DNA from: Podochytrium sp. JEL0797
Taxonomy: Eukaryota; Chytridiomycota; Chytridiomycetes; Chytridiales; Chytriomycetaceae
NCBI GenBank assembly: GCA_027596195.1
Contig: JADGJG010000021.1
Coordinates: 21,482 to 85,481, forward strand
Direction of reading: 5' to 3'
Length of the DNA: 64,000 nt
Part shown: positions 54,515-64,000 of the stretch, piece by piece
How the letters are laid out: every line of letters starts with the position of its first letter
Position numbering within the stretch: position 1 is the stretch's first letter
Notes under the pieces: model-generated
Told to the model about the DNA's origin: nothing
Seen by the model: only the letters and a program-made list of their open reading frames with translations
Databases searched by the model: none
Position numbers and translations under genes: made by a program

Positions 54515-54840
54515 ATTTTGTTAAACTGTATATACCAAAGAATGGGGCCATCTGAGACTGTGGCCAGTTTCATGACCAAATCCTGGCTTGGCGCAGGACT
54601 GACCCCCCCGGTCGGAGGTGTCGCGAGAGAATCCGGGGTCTGCAAACAGGATTCTGAGATTGCTGCTCGCTATACTTCTATGAACTTTGTCCTGGCCCCC
54701 AGCGCAAAAACGCGATATCGTCTTTTGATTAAAAAAGGTGACCGCGGATGACGCGCTGTGCATGGAAATGCAAGCACGTGTTTTCCCCAACCCCGGTCCC
54801 CCTTAAAATTGTAAAATATTATGCCTCGCTCTGCCCAAGC

Positions 54841-55746
54841 ATGCAAATCAAGACCCAGAGAGTTGTTATTAAGCGGCGGTCACCGTCTGGTCACCGCGTC
54901 ATTGTCACAACCACCACGACAGTGACAACGCGCTCTTTCGGCAAGAGTGGCAAGTCCGCAGATGCCGCAAACTCAGATACCACAACGCCCACCCCCCCAA
55001 TCCACTCGTCTGTCTCAGAAACATGGTTCCAACTGGCGTCATCCTCGGAACTAAGCGGTGACTGGCACCACGCCGAAGACTTTTACCGCTTATCAATCGC
55101 CAACTGCTTGGACACTTGCCAACTCGTCACGTATCGCGCTAAACTCGCTCGAACTTTGCTGCGTACGGGAAAGACGCAAGAATCGGTGGACGCTCATCGA
55201 CAAGTCCTTCGAGACCTTGAGTCGCGTGGGGGATGTGAGTCCCCGATGTATTTGCTCACGCTTGAAGGTTTGGCGTTCACACGGTGTGTGCAGGGTGGTG
55301 AGGAGGAAGCGGTGGAACTACTGTCTCGTTGTTTTGCGGAAACGCAGCGTCTGTTTCCTGACGCGACTTTGCACGTATTGGCAGTCGCGTCCAATTTGAA
55401 CGCGGCGTTGCTATTGAATGGAGAGTTTGTCCGGCTTCTTCCGAGAGCTGTGGAACATTACAACGTCGCTGTGAAGATGCTGGGGTCTGAACATGAGCGG
55501 AGTTTGTATGCGATGCAAGTGTTGGCGAGGTGTTTTCATGGGTTGCAGCGATTTGAGGAGGCACTGGGAGTGATGGATGCGCATTTGGGGATTACGAGGC
55601 GGGTGTTTGGAGAGACGCATGTCGCGACGATTGAGTCCATGCGAGTGCGAACACTCATGCTCGCGTTTGTGGACCCGAAAGCGCCTCCCGCTTTGGACGC
55701 GGGAATCGATGAATCAGAGATTCTATGGATTTTATTTATTGAATAA
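54841..55746 (+). CDS. TPR-like protein B with KRRSPSG N-terminal motif
   Basis: Intronless, 301 residues from the ATG at 54841. This start places the basic motif IKRRSPSGHRVIVTTTTTV near residue 10; an in-frame ATG at 54748 would add 31 unrelated residues. From about residue 60 on there are TPR-like helix pairs (WFQLASSSELSGDWHHAEDFY, RTLLRTGKTQESVDAHRQVL, ARCFHGLQRFEEALGVMDAH) as in kinesin light chain-type repeats. Diverged paralogue of protein A. Function unknown; probably protein-protein interaction. Confidence 0.65.
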   Translation: MQIKTQRVVIKRRSPSGHRVIVTTTTTVTTRSFGKSGKSADAANSDTTTPTPPIHSSVSETWFQLASSSELSGDWHHAEDFYRLSIANCLDTCQLVTYRAKLARTLLRTGKTQESVDAHRQVLRDLESRGGCESPMYLLTLEGLAFTRCVQGGEEEAVELLSRCFAETQRLFPDATLHVLAVASNLNAALLLNGEFVRLLPRAVEHYNVAVKMLGSEHERSLYAMQVLARCFHGLQRFEEALGVMDAHLGITRRVFGETHVATIESMRVRTLMLAFVDPKAPPALDAGIDESEILWILFIE

Positions 55747-55769
55747 TTAAAGTAATCATTCTATGACAG

Positions 55770-56422
55770 TCAACGACGTCCAGCGGGAACCTCGCAAACG
55801 CCTTGCGCGCCACAAACAAGAAGACCACCACACACAGCCTCATGCATGGCGCTTCCACACGATCCACCCGCGTTGTTCACAGTTCTACACACACTCTGGC
55901 TCGCAGAGGGAGAAATGGGTGTACAATCCAGTCCAGCCTGACACACAAACGGCAACGCGATTCCACCCGGCGTGTTGTTGCAAGTCCGTCCAACACCCAC
56001 AGGATTCGGTGTGCAGATGCCCGGGTCGCCTGCAATCAGGGATTTGCACGTGAAGTTGGGTTCGCAGATGAAGCCGTGGCCAGCGTTGGGGTCCAAGGTG
56101 TTGGTTCCACAGAGTTCACCGTTTTTGACGCAGTGGTGCACGCAGACTTTTTCAGTCGCGTTTGCGGAGGGGAATTTGCAGTCGTATCCTTTCTCGCTGG
56201 ATGTGGGGGTTATTAATTGACGAAAAGAGAGAGCGAGCAAGAGTAATTTCGGTACCAGACAAAGTCGCTGCCTGTTGCGACTTTGGGGTCTGTGCAGAAA
56301 TGGCCGAGAGGCGCGTTGAAGGGAGCGTTCCAGAATGTGGGACTGTTTTCATCGCGCTCCTCGCAAGTTGCATTGCCGATCAGGACAGCAAGGGCCAAGA
56401 AGAGGAGATTCCAGGAGTGCAT
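55770..56422 (-). CDS. small secreted cysteine-rich protein
   Basis: Exons 56422-56256 and 56196-55770, joined across a 59-bp intron in phase, give 197 residues. The N-terminus MHSWNLLFLALAVLIGNATC is a signal peptide. The mature part has about 19 cysteines in paired spacing (CVHHCVKNGELCG, CEPNFTCKS, CQAGLDCTP, CGGLLVCGAQGVC), suggesting a disulfide-rich extracellular module of the kind seen in early-diverging fungal and oomycete secretomes. No hydrophobic C-terminal anchor. Function unknown. Adjacent to TRAPPC11 in divergent orientation. Confidence 0.75.
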
Positions 56423-56588
56423 TCTCAGATTTCCGACCAAAAACGAGGTTTGTCAATGCGGATTTTCGAAGGGAGTGCATCAGATCAACACCCAAAAAGG
56501 GTGGACCGCATTCATCCTTTACTAGTATTCTCCTTACTAAAACTTAATAAAATTAATCAAGTCGAAGGCCAACAAAAACCAAATAAAA

Positions 56589-59500
56589 ATGGACAGCTAC
56601 CCCCTGTCGTACGTTGTGCACCACACTTCACTTCTTGGGTTCACGTTCCTTTGTGGCGAGTCGCGCGGCCGCGAAGAAGAGCTTCTCGAGGCAGCGCTTG
56701 TTGCGCAGAATGCGGCGTCGCCGTGGGACGAGCACTTTTCGAAACGGCGCGGCTTTTTCCACGCGGTGCCGCTGAAGACAGAGGCAAGTCTTGTTCTTCT
56801 TCTTCTTCTTCTTCTTCTCTAGTCTTCTCTAGGCTTCTCTAGAGATTCGCTAGACTCCTCTAGAGATGCTCTAGACTTCTCTAACACGCACTCCTAATAG
56901 AGCACACCCTCCCTCTCGCCCCGCATCGCCACTTCTCCGCTGTTTCCCGACGGCCTCATGACTCCGCTGTGGCTCCAGAAACACCGCGAAAAGAGCCCCT
57001 CTGCCGTTGTCGCCTTTGCCCGCCTAAACGCAAACGCCCAAAACGACGACGAACTCTGCCAAAGCGCAAACAAGGCCAAAGCCCTGCTCCAAACAAAACA
57101 GAACCAGCCCAAATTCGCCCTTGTCCTGATCCTCCACCAGGACCCAAAGGGAAACCAGCAACTCGAAGACCGTATCCAGGCAATCCGAAGAAAATGCCAG
57201 CTCGATTCGAAAAACTCGCTGTTTGTCTTCCCGCCCCTCACGAACCAAAAGAACGAGGTCGAAGACTTTGTCCATAGTCTGCAGAAGCATTTGTACGAGA
57301 ACGCAGTCAACTATTACCGCGAACACGGCCGTAGAATCAGAAAGAAAAAGTCGCGAATTCCTCCCTTTGGTTCCCGTCCTCCCGTCGCGACGCCCGTCGT
57401 TCCAAACCTGATTGATATTGACGACGGAGCGCCTCCTGCTCAGCCGCTGAGTCCGATGGGGTGGAGCGTGCGATACGATTACAAAATGGCCGTGTTTGCT
57501 GAATTCCGACAAGACTTGGATTCTGCATTGAGGCATTACGAGGAGGCTTATCAGACTTTGATTGACATGTTTCATTTGAGTCTGGGAGTTGGTGGGATTG
57601 GTGGCGGGAATGGCACCCCCGAATCTCTTGTTCCCTACACGAAACGGTGGACCGAGGCCAAGATTTTTGCCGATAGCATCAGCATCAAGGTATGCTTTTG
57701 ATCGAGTCGAATTGGACTGCGCGGTTTATGGCATTCGATCCAGTGACGCTGAAAAAACGTACCCGACCCCTTCCAGATCTGCAAACTCGCTTTGTACTCC
57801 GACACCCCCCTCCCAGCCCTTCAACAACACCAAAAACATTTGAACAACTTCAAATGCCTGCCCGAATTCGCAGGCGAGCAAAGCGGAAGCGCCGCCGCTC
57901 TCACGATTCCCGGGTTGCGCAATTACGCGGCCGTGGTCCCCGGAAATGGATCCTTTGAATACTGGGCCTGGGTCTCAAAACAGTTGCGTGCTTTTGTTTG
58001 ATTTCCAAAACCGAAATCAAACCATACCTAACCTATTCCAAAATCGGGGACAACAGATTACGCGTTTTTGGCGAACTCATTGAACTCGCCACCAAAATCG
58101 GCCTCAAACTACCCTACCCACCCCCATACCCCAACACTCCCTCCACCGCCGCCGCATCCTCCACCCCTCAGACCATCCTCACAAACCTCAGCGCCTCCTC
58201 CACCAACCTCCTCGACCCTTCCCCCTCCTCCACCACCACCACGGCATCCACTACACCCACCTCCGTCGTCCAACACGCCGGTTTCTACTACTACCTCTCT
58301 GCTCTCTGTTCCCAAGAACGATACACCCGGTTCCAAACTACACTGGCCCTCCCACCCCCATTGGACACGACAAGTTCCCGCGCCGTCTCGAAACGCAGCA
58401 CCCTCGCCGCCGAACAAACCCTCGACCACGCGACCCTCACCATCGACCTCCTCACCAAATCATACGAACAATTCAAACGCGTCAAATCGGGTCGAATGAC
58501 ACTCTTCCTTGCCGCTGAGATTGCACGCGCGTATCAGGACGCGGGGAGACGTGACATGGCGCTCAAGTTTTTCGAACGGATTGCGAGAACGTATCGGAAG
58601 GAGAGGTGGGGTGGGGTTTTGGCGGCGGTTGTGGGTTGGATGAAGGAGTGTGCGATGGAGGGGGGGGAGTGGGGGGTTGGGGTGGAGTGTTTGGTGGAGT
58701 TGGTGAGTGAGGAGGTTACTGGTGGTGAGAAAGAGAGGGTGCAAGTTTGGGAGGAGCTGATGCGGGTTTTGAGTGTGGGGAGGGGTGTTGGCGGCGGGGA
58801 GAGGGCTTTGGCGGTTGTGGAGATGGATAAGGTGACTTCGTTTTTGAATTGTAACGTGCAGTGGCGACATGCGACGGGGTATGTGAGGGAACCGGTTCAG
58901 TTTCAAGTTTCGCTGGGTGGGCAAGGGCCGCCTGTTCCTGTGGCTGTGTCGCGCGTGAGGGTCGTGTTTTCGAATGGGAGGTGGGATACCTTGTGGATTC
59001 ATAATGGGGACGATATGAAGGAAAGTGAGAGGGATTTGAAGCATCTTTCGTTTGTGGACTGTTCAGTGACGGTGCGGGATGTTGATCCGGATGCGGCATC
59101 GGGGGACACTCCGACTTCGAGTGGTGGGAAAGACAGACGCGTGAATATTTGTCGGACAGGGGATTTGACGCTTTTGCCTGGAGGAAAGATGGTGATTGAA
59201 GGGCAGGTTGTGCCTGTGGAGGGGGAGGAGGTTCAGATTGTTGGGGTGATGGTGTATATTGCGAAGGAGGCGGGGACTGTGTGTTTGTCGTACAAGATTG
59301 GGGAGCGATCTACTACCGGGGTAGAGAAGGGGGTGAGGAGGAAGTGGGTGTCGTTGCAAGGTAATTTTGACGTGTTTTTGTTGGTCGGATGAGGGCTCAA
59401 TTTTATTTTCTTTCTTTTCTCTCTCTCAGATGGAAAACCGCGTGTTTCAATCTTGGAAGGATATGGCGAACTGTCCACTGTGCGTGTTGTCCAACGACAA

Positions 59501-60943
59501 CCCAAATTCAACGTGCGTCTCGTTCACACGTCTCCCGTTTTGCTGGACGAGACGGTTCGCATGGTTCTCGAGCTATCAAACGACGAATCCCAGGACTTAG
59601 AAGGAACCTTGAACCTTGATTTCAAGAACTCTTCAGCTGGAGAAACGCTTGGTTCGTTGCTACTATTTTGCTTTGATTTGACAACGCGGTCAAATTGTTT
59701 CTCACCCTCAAAAAAAACGGCAGACAAAACGAGTCAAATCGCCACCGCTCAATCCGGCTTTCCACCGCTCCACAGCTCAGAACCCACACTCTCCATTCCC
59801 GCTTCACGCCTGCATGACCTCCCCTTCCACATTGCACCCCACTCCACGACCACCCTCGAATTCCACGCGCGAGCCCTTCACACCGCAGCAGACCGCACCC
59901 TCCACGCCCACGTCTCATTCCACAAGATCCACCCGGAAGGATTCGTCGACCTCGATGATTCAGCCGCAGAGGAGGAAGACGCTCGTGAATCCGGAAATTC
60001 ACTGGGACCCCATCGTCGCGGTGGAGCCTACTCGTTCGAGAAGGAAGAGACTTTCAAAGTCGCGTGTATCCAAGCGTTGGAGTGTGCATTCTTGTGGCAG
60101 CCTCGAGCTGTTTCCGTATTGGGCAGCTCCAACAGGTCCGTGCAGGATGCGTGGAAGTTGGAATCTGGGATGCTTGGGGTGATGAATCTCTCGCTTGGGG
60201 GTCCTGTTTGTAGGTGGGGGTGGACGGTCGTTGGAGCTATGAAAGTGTGTGGGGTGTGTGATGTGGTTGTGAAGCGGGTTCGGTTTGTTTCGAGTGCGAG
60301 TAGTGCCACCACGACGGAGGTCAAATGTGTATGGGAAGATGCGCGGGAGGGTGAGGTGGACTGGAAACACGGAGATACGAGAAACTACGTTCTCCATGTG
60401 ACTGCGTTTGTTGACGCTTTGAGTCCCACCCCGGACACCTCGATTGGAGGTTTGGTAGTAGATTGGGCGCGGAAAGGGGACACCACACCACACTGGACGC
60501 AATCCACACTTCCCATCCCCACCTCTCCGCTCACATACCCCACCCTCTGGACCCTCGTCCACCTCCCCGCTACACCACCCCGCGTGGGAACACCGTTCTC
60601 ACTCGCCTATAAGATTCAGAACGCGGGTGTGAATGTGGTGGAGGTTTCGGTTGTAGTGGAGCCTGGGGAGGCGTTTGTGTTTGGGGGTGTGAAGGGGTTG
60701 CAGAGGGTTGTTTTGGTGCCGTATGCCGAGAAGGTGGTGAGGGTTGTGGTTGTGCCGGTGGCGGTGGGGGTCGGGAGGGTGCCGAGGGTGAAGGTGACGA
60801 GGCGGGTTGTGGACTTGGAAGGGGGGAAGGAAGGGGAGGAGGAGGTGGGGTGGGTGGAGGAGGTGGTGCCGATGTATGTGGCCGGTGGGGGGTGTGTGGA
60901 GGAGGTGGTTGTTTATGTTTGGCCTGCGGAGGTTGGAAAATAA
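56589..60943 (+). CDS. TRAPPC11: TRAPPC11 homologue (foie gras-domain protein)
   Basis: Subunit of the TRAPP tethering complex in ER-Golgi traffic and autophagy. Exons 56589-56783, 56901-57689, 57777-57982, 58057-59360, 59430-59651 and 59724-60943 give 1,311 residues. Diagnostic parts: N-terminal MDSYPLSYVVHHTSLLGF and the foie gras region around residues 270-400 (WSVRYDYKMAVFAEFRQDL, ALRHYEEAYQTL, AKIFADSISIKICKLAL, FEYWAWVSKQLRVFGEL). C-terminal Gryzun-like beta-rich segments (HTSPVLLDETVRMVLELSN) follow. The first intron appears to be GC-AG (GAG|GCAAGT) and contains a TTC run and repeated CTCTAG strings. The last intron (59652-59723, GTTCGT donor) is stop-free and a multiple of three, so its removal is probable, not certain. 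Confidence 0.87.
56795..56880 (+). repeat. low-complexity repeats in TRAPPC11 intron 1
   Basis: A (TTC)n run followed by about five imperfect copies of a CTTCTCTAG-type string inside the GC-AG intron. The repeated TAG trinucleotides multiply possible acceptor-like sites; the true acceptor is placed at 56900. Confidence 0.7.
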
Positions 60944-62010
60944 ACCTGAGAAAAACTGGAGTAGATTCCCAAACGGCTAACGTTGTGAGCAAATATACCC
61001 CCCCCACCCCTTGAAAAGGTTAATTCGCTTCTCCAGACCTTCTCAAAGCAGGAACTCCAAAGCATATCAATATGGAAAGAAAGAACAAGCCTTCGCGCCA
61101 GTGACGTCGTGGTGGTGACATTCGGAGGTTGGCCACCCACTACCTTCCTTCGACGTCCAGAAATCGCCATTGGACTCCTCCAAACGACACAAGAGCGTTG
61201 CAGCAACCGGATTCGGAAGAGGCAGAGAAGTGATTTGGCAATAAAAAAGGGGGTGGCTTCTCTTTTCCTTCAAATTATTTATGCACATACTAATCGACCT
61301 CGCACGAAATTATAGGCAGTGTTCATTATCCCACATCCGCCCTAACAACACTCGCAACAACCACAACATGCAGCTTGGTCCCGCTTCTATCCTTTCTCCA
61401 CGCGCTCTTGTACAACTTTACTGCAACTTTACCGACAGCGCGCGCAAACTATTAAATGTGGCACTTTCGCCGACACCCCGGCAAATCCAACACCAACTCG
61501 CGCCTCCTTAAACTCTGCGCACGTTCTTGCTTTCCTCGCGGTGCCCCTCAATGAACTCGCGCGCCCAACAGTGCTTCTCGGCAACGCACCAGCTGCTGCG
61601 GTAGATGATTAGCACACTTTGGTGAACTTCAAGTGAATTGGGATATACCCTGCACTCGTGAACACATACGTCAGTCGTCCAATATCAATATTTTGAATCG
61701 CGCAGCGGCACGACTGAGCTGGAAGATATACCCACACGATTTTATTGAGCAGCAGTGGGGCCACTTACTTGCGATTTTATTTCAGAAATTCGTGCGCATT
61801 CGAACCGATTCTTCTCTCTCAAGACTTACTCCATTTTGGTCACTTGGGGAACTCGTCCGATTTTACGTCCTCTCACGACTCTGCACCACGTCTGAAAACT
61901 CCGAGCGAGCGTTTGTGGAGCGTGCGAATATCGGCCGTTTCCATTGGAAGCAATTTGAGAGCGTCATGAAACTAGGAAAATAAAGTCATCATGAGTATGG
62001 ACTCTGTGGT

Positions 62011-62123
62011 TCGCGTTTTCTTGCTTTTTCCCTTCTCGGACGCGTTTCATATTGGGTTTAAGAGTGAAATCACAGAAGAATTACGTTTTTCTCGGTGCCG
62101 CTTGCGTATTTCGTTTTCCGACT
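62011..62123 (+). repeat. dispersed ~115-bp repeat, copy 1
   Basis: Begins TCGCGTTTTCTTGCTTTT and continues through TCTCGGACGCGTTT to GCGTATTTCG(T/C)TTTCCG. A diverged second copy lies at 63565-63680 in the same orientation. No coding content or terminal inverted repeats seen. Confidence 0.65.
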
Positions 62124-63564
62124 GACTTTGCAACCTCGCGAAAATCCCCTCACGCGTCCCGACGCGGCTACATATTCACCCACTGAGTCCCCACCAGTTA
62201 TCTGTGAATCCTATAATCGCGATTCAGGAGTTGGCGGGGGGAAAGCCCGTAAGGGAGAGAGAGGGTTATTTGGAGCGAGAGAGCCAAGTTTTAAAACACT
62301 CCTCAGAGTCTTTGGTTACCTCCCTGATCAGTTTTTTATTTTAACGAGTTTTTGTATTGAAGAAAAAGGAAGATCTCCCAGCACTTAATCGCCAACCACT
62401 GGAGGCTTTGTTCCAGCCTTTCCCGAATCATCACACACTCTCTCCGCCACTTGGCGCTTGAGATTTCTGCAATTTTTCCACCCTTCTCTTCCACAACTTC
62501 CTTGTAATGGTCTGATCACGAATTACGGTTAGGTTTTCCTCCGCGCTTTCCATAATGGGCGAGAGGCTGCGGGTGAAAGAGCGACTTGGTCGTTTGATTG
62601 GACGCTTTTGGAGACGAGCCGGTCGGATTGGTGGGAGAGGCGATGGCGTCGGTGGGATGGGTAGGGTTTGGACACGTTGGATAAAAGGTGTCGGATGTTG
62701 AATGGTCATGTAAGTTGGGTGGAAGGTTGATGCGCTATGGTAGTAGAGCTGCGGAATCGGTTGGGGGTATGAGATCATGATCCCAGAGGGAAAGGGAAGT
62801 GGCTGGTGATATGCGGATATGTTATCTGAGATACGCATGGAGCAGTGTATATAACTGGTGCGGAGTAAGGGGTGTAATGGGTTTGCTGTTGGTATGATCC
62901 AATTGGAATCCCACCTAGTGTTTTCTGTCCAATTTTAACAGCAGATCCTAGTGGATCGAGATCGTTGGATTCTGACGACTGAAATGAGGTATATCGTCTC
63001 CCCTGCCCATTGCGATTCGCTTCCAGGACGCGCCTTTGATATTTGTTGTTGTCGACCATTTCTGAACGCCAAATTGTCACTTTTTTTTTGTTCGTGTAAA
63101 TCTTTTCAAACGCCATGCCAACATCCACCCCAACCCCCTTTCCCGTTTTTCTTTTCTACAGAGCGAGGTCCGGTAAGCATCGCACAGTCCAGGCGACAGA
63201 TTTGATAGCGGCGCTGGGTAAAACCAGATTGGTGAGCCCAACGGGGCAGCCGAGTGATGTCGGGCTGCTGTCGGTCGATCGCTTCGGTTGATGGACATAT
63301 TTCGCCAGCTTTTGCGGGCGCCATCACTGAAGAAGAGCGAAGTTTCGATTGATATTGGACTGTGCTTCAGACCTCGCTCGTTTTTTTATGTGGGACGCGT
63401 TTTTCTGTATTCTGATTGTTTGCTCCATTCTCCCAGACTCCCCGATCCCCTCCCTTTTATTATGAACTACCTTTTCTTTCTTATGTGTATTTGTTTTCTC
63501 TTTGCCCGACTGTGGAACGCATTTTTGAAACTCAACTTTAAAATAAATCTTTATTAGTATTCTA

Positions 63565-63680
63565 TCGCGTTTTCTTGCTTTTCCTTTTCTCGGACGCGTT
63601 TTGGCATTGAGTTGAGAGTAGAACAATAGAAGAATCACGCTTGTCTCAACGCCTCATGCGTATTTCGCTTTCCGGCTTTG
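63565..63680 (+). repeat. dispersed ~115-bp repeat, copy 2
   Basis: Same orientation as the copy at 62011 with small indels in the middle. Both follow an A/T-rich AATAAA-containing stretch, so the pair could be conserved 3' flanks of lost genes or ends of an old non-autonomous element. Confidence 0.65.
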
Positions 63681-63830
63681 GAGATGCGACTGGAATCTAA
63701 CCTCACTTTCACTTTCCAGATATTCCGTAAAATCTATGCACGTCTTTTTATTGGCCTTGTTTTTTCGACGGGCCCTTTTCTTTGTCTCCGTTCATGAACA
63801 TATCATTTCTACAAACCAAAACTATATTGC

Positions 63831-64000
63831 AAGAACCAAAAAAAAAGAATAATTACTCCCCCGCAAGAAAAAAACAGCAAAAACCACCCCACCAAAAATA
63901 ATAATAAATCACTTGGCACCACCCCCTTCTTGCCCCTCCCCCCACCACACCCCCACCCCCCCCCACAACCCCCCCAAAACACACGCCCCCCACCCCCCAC
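63831..64000. repeat. low-complexity A/C-rich end
   Basis: Long A runs then C-rich sequence almost devoid of G (CCCCCCACCCCCCAC-like) to the window end. It resembles low-quality contig-end sequence or a simple repeat. Confidence 0.7.

Larger units (their letters stand above)
60944..63830. other. gene-poor right flank
   Basis: About 2.9 kb without a convincing gene. Open frames of 60-135 codons occur on both strands. The best candidate is a minus-strand Pro/Ser/Arg-rich product between 63128 and 62431, which needs an unresolved junction or frameshift near 62790-62840; I do not call it. A dispersed repeat pair lies here (listed separately). Confidence 0.5.

Noticed and set aside
61633..61983. 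116-codon plus-strand ORF
   Set aside because: No recognisable family, no splice partners, and composition like the surrounding non-coding DNA.
62431..63128. Minus-strand Pro/Ser/Arg-rich candidate gene
   Set aside because: Two overlapping frames need an unsupported junction near 62790-62840 and no domain is recognisable.

Overview
The window looks like nuclear DNA of an early-diverging, probably zoosporic (chytrid-like) fungus. The basis is dense protein-coding genes with 50-90 bp spliceosomal introns, fungal Mep/AMT ammonium transporters, ELP2, NTAQ1 and a TRAPPC11 homologue, and a seven-helix receptor with an ERY motif. The taxon is an inference; no rRNA or other marker is present.

Layout, left to right: (1) An NAD kinase whose frame is open to the window edge through a pentapeptide-coding 15-bp repeat. 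(2) Two ammonium transporters and a DAO-family FAD oxidoreductase on the minus strand, then a CofD/YvcK-like gene on the plus strand. (3) Three tandem GPI-type GH16 proteins, all with Gln in place of the catalytic acid/base Glu. (4) Elongator subunit ELP2 and a 7TM receptor. (5) A 12-kb, 17-exon gene for a ~3,730-residue megasynthase: phenylalanine ammonia-lyase-like domain, KS, AT, dead KS, AT remnant, DH, KR, ACP and a C-terminal adenylation (AMP-binding) domain. (6) Six more ammonium transporters in tandem on the plus strand, with decayed fragments between the last two, ending convergently against a second, frameshifted CofD/YvcK-like copy. (7) A conserved-looking block: a long coiled-coil protein, NTAQ1, an F-box-like protein, two related TPR-like proteins, a secreted Cys-rich protein and TRAPPC11. 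(8) About 3 kb at the right end without a convincing gene.

The standout is the megasynthase embedded between two groups of ammonium transporters (eight complete genes plus a fragment within 43 kb). Its lyase domain keeps the overall PAL sequence pattern, but the MIO-forming Ala-Ser-Gly reads Ala-Gly-Gly and several active-site elements are missing, so it is probably a pseudo-lyase. Exon phases close exactly over all 17 exons (11,193 nt), which supports one polypeptide. GATAAG motifs lie upstream of several transporters and one CofD-like gene, suggesting GATA-factor nitrogen control. A metabolic link between the transporters, the oxidoreductase and the megasynthase is a hypothesis only.
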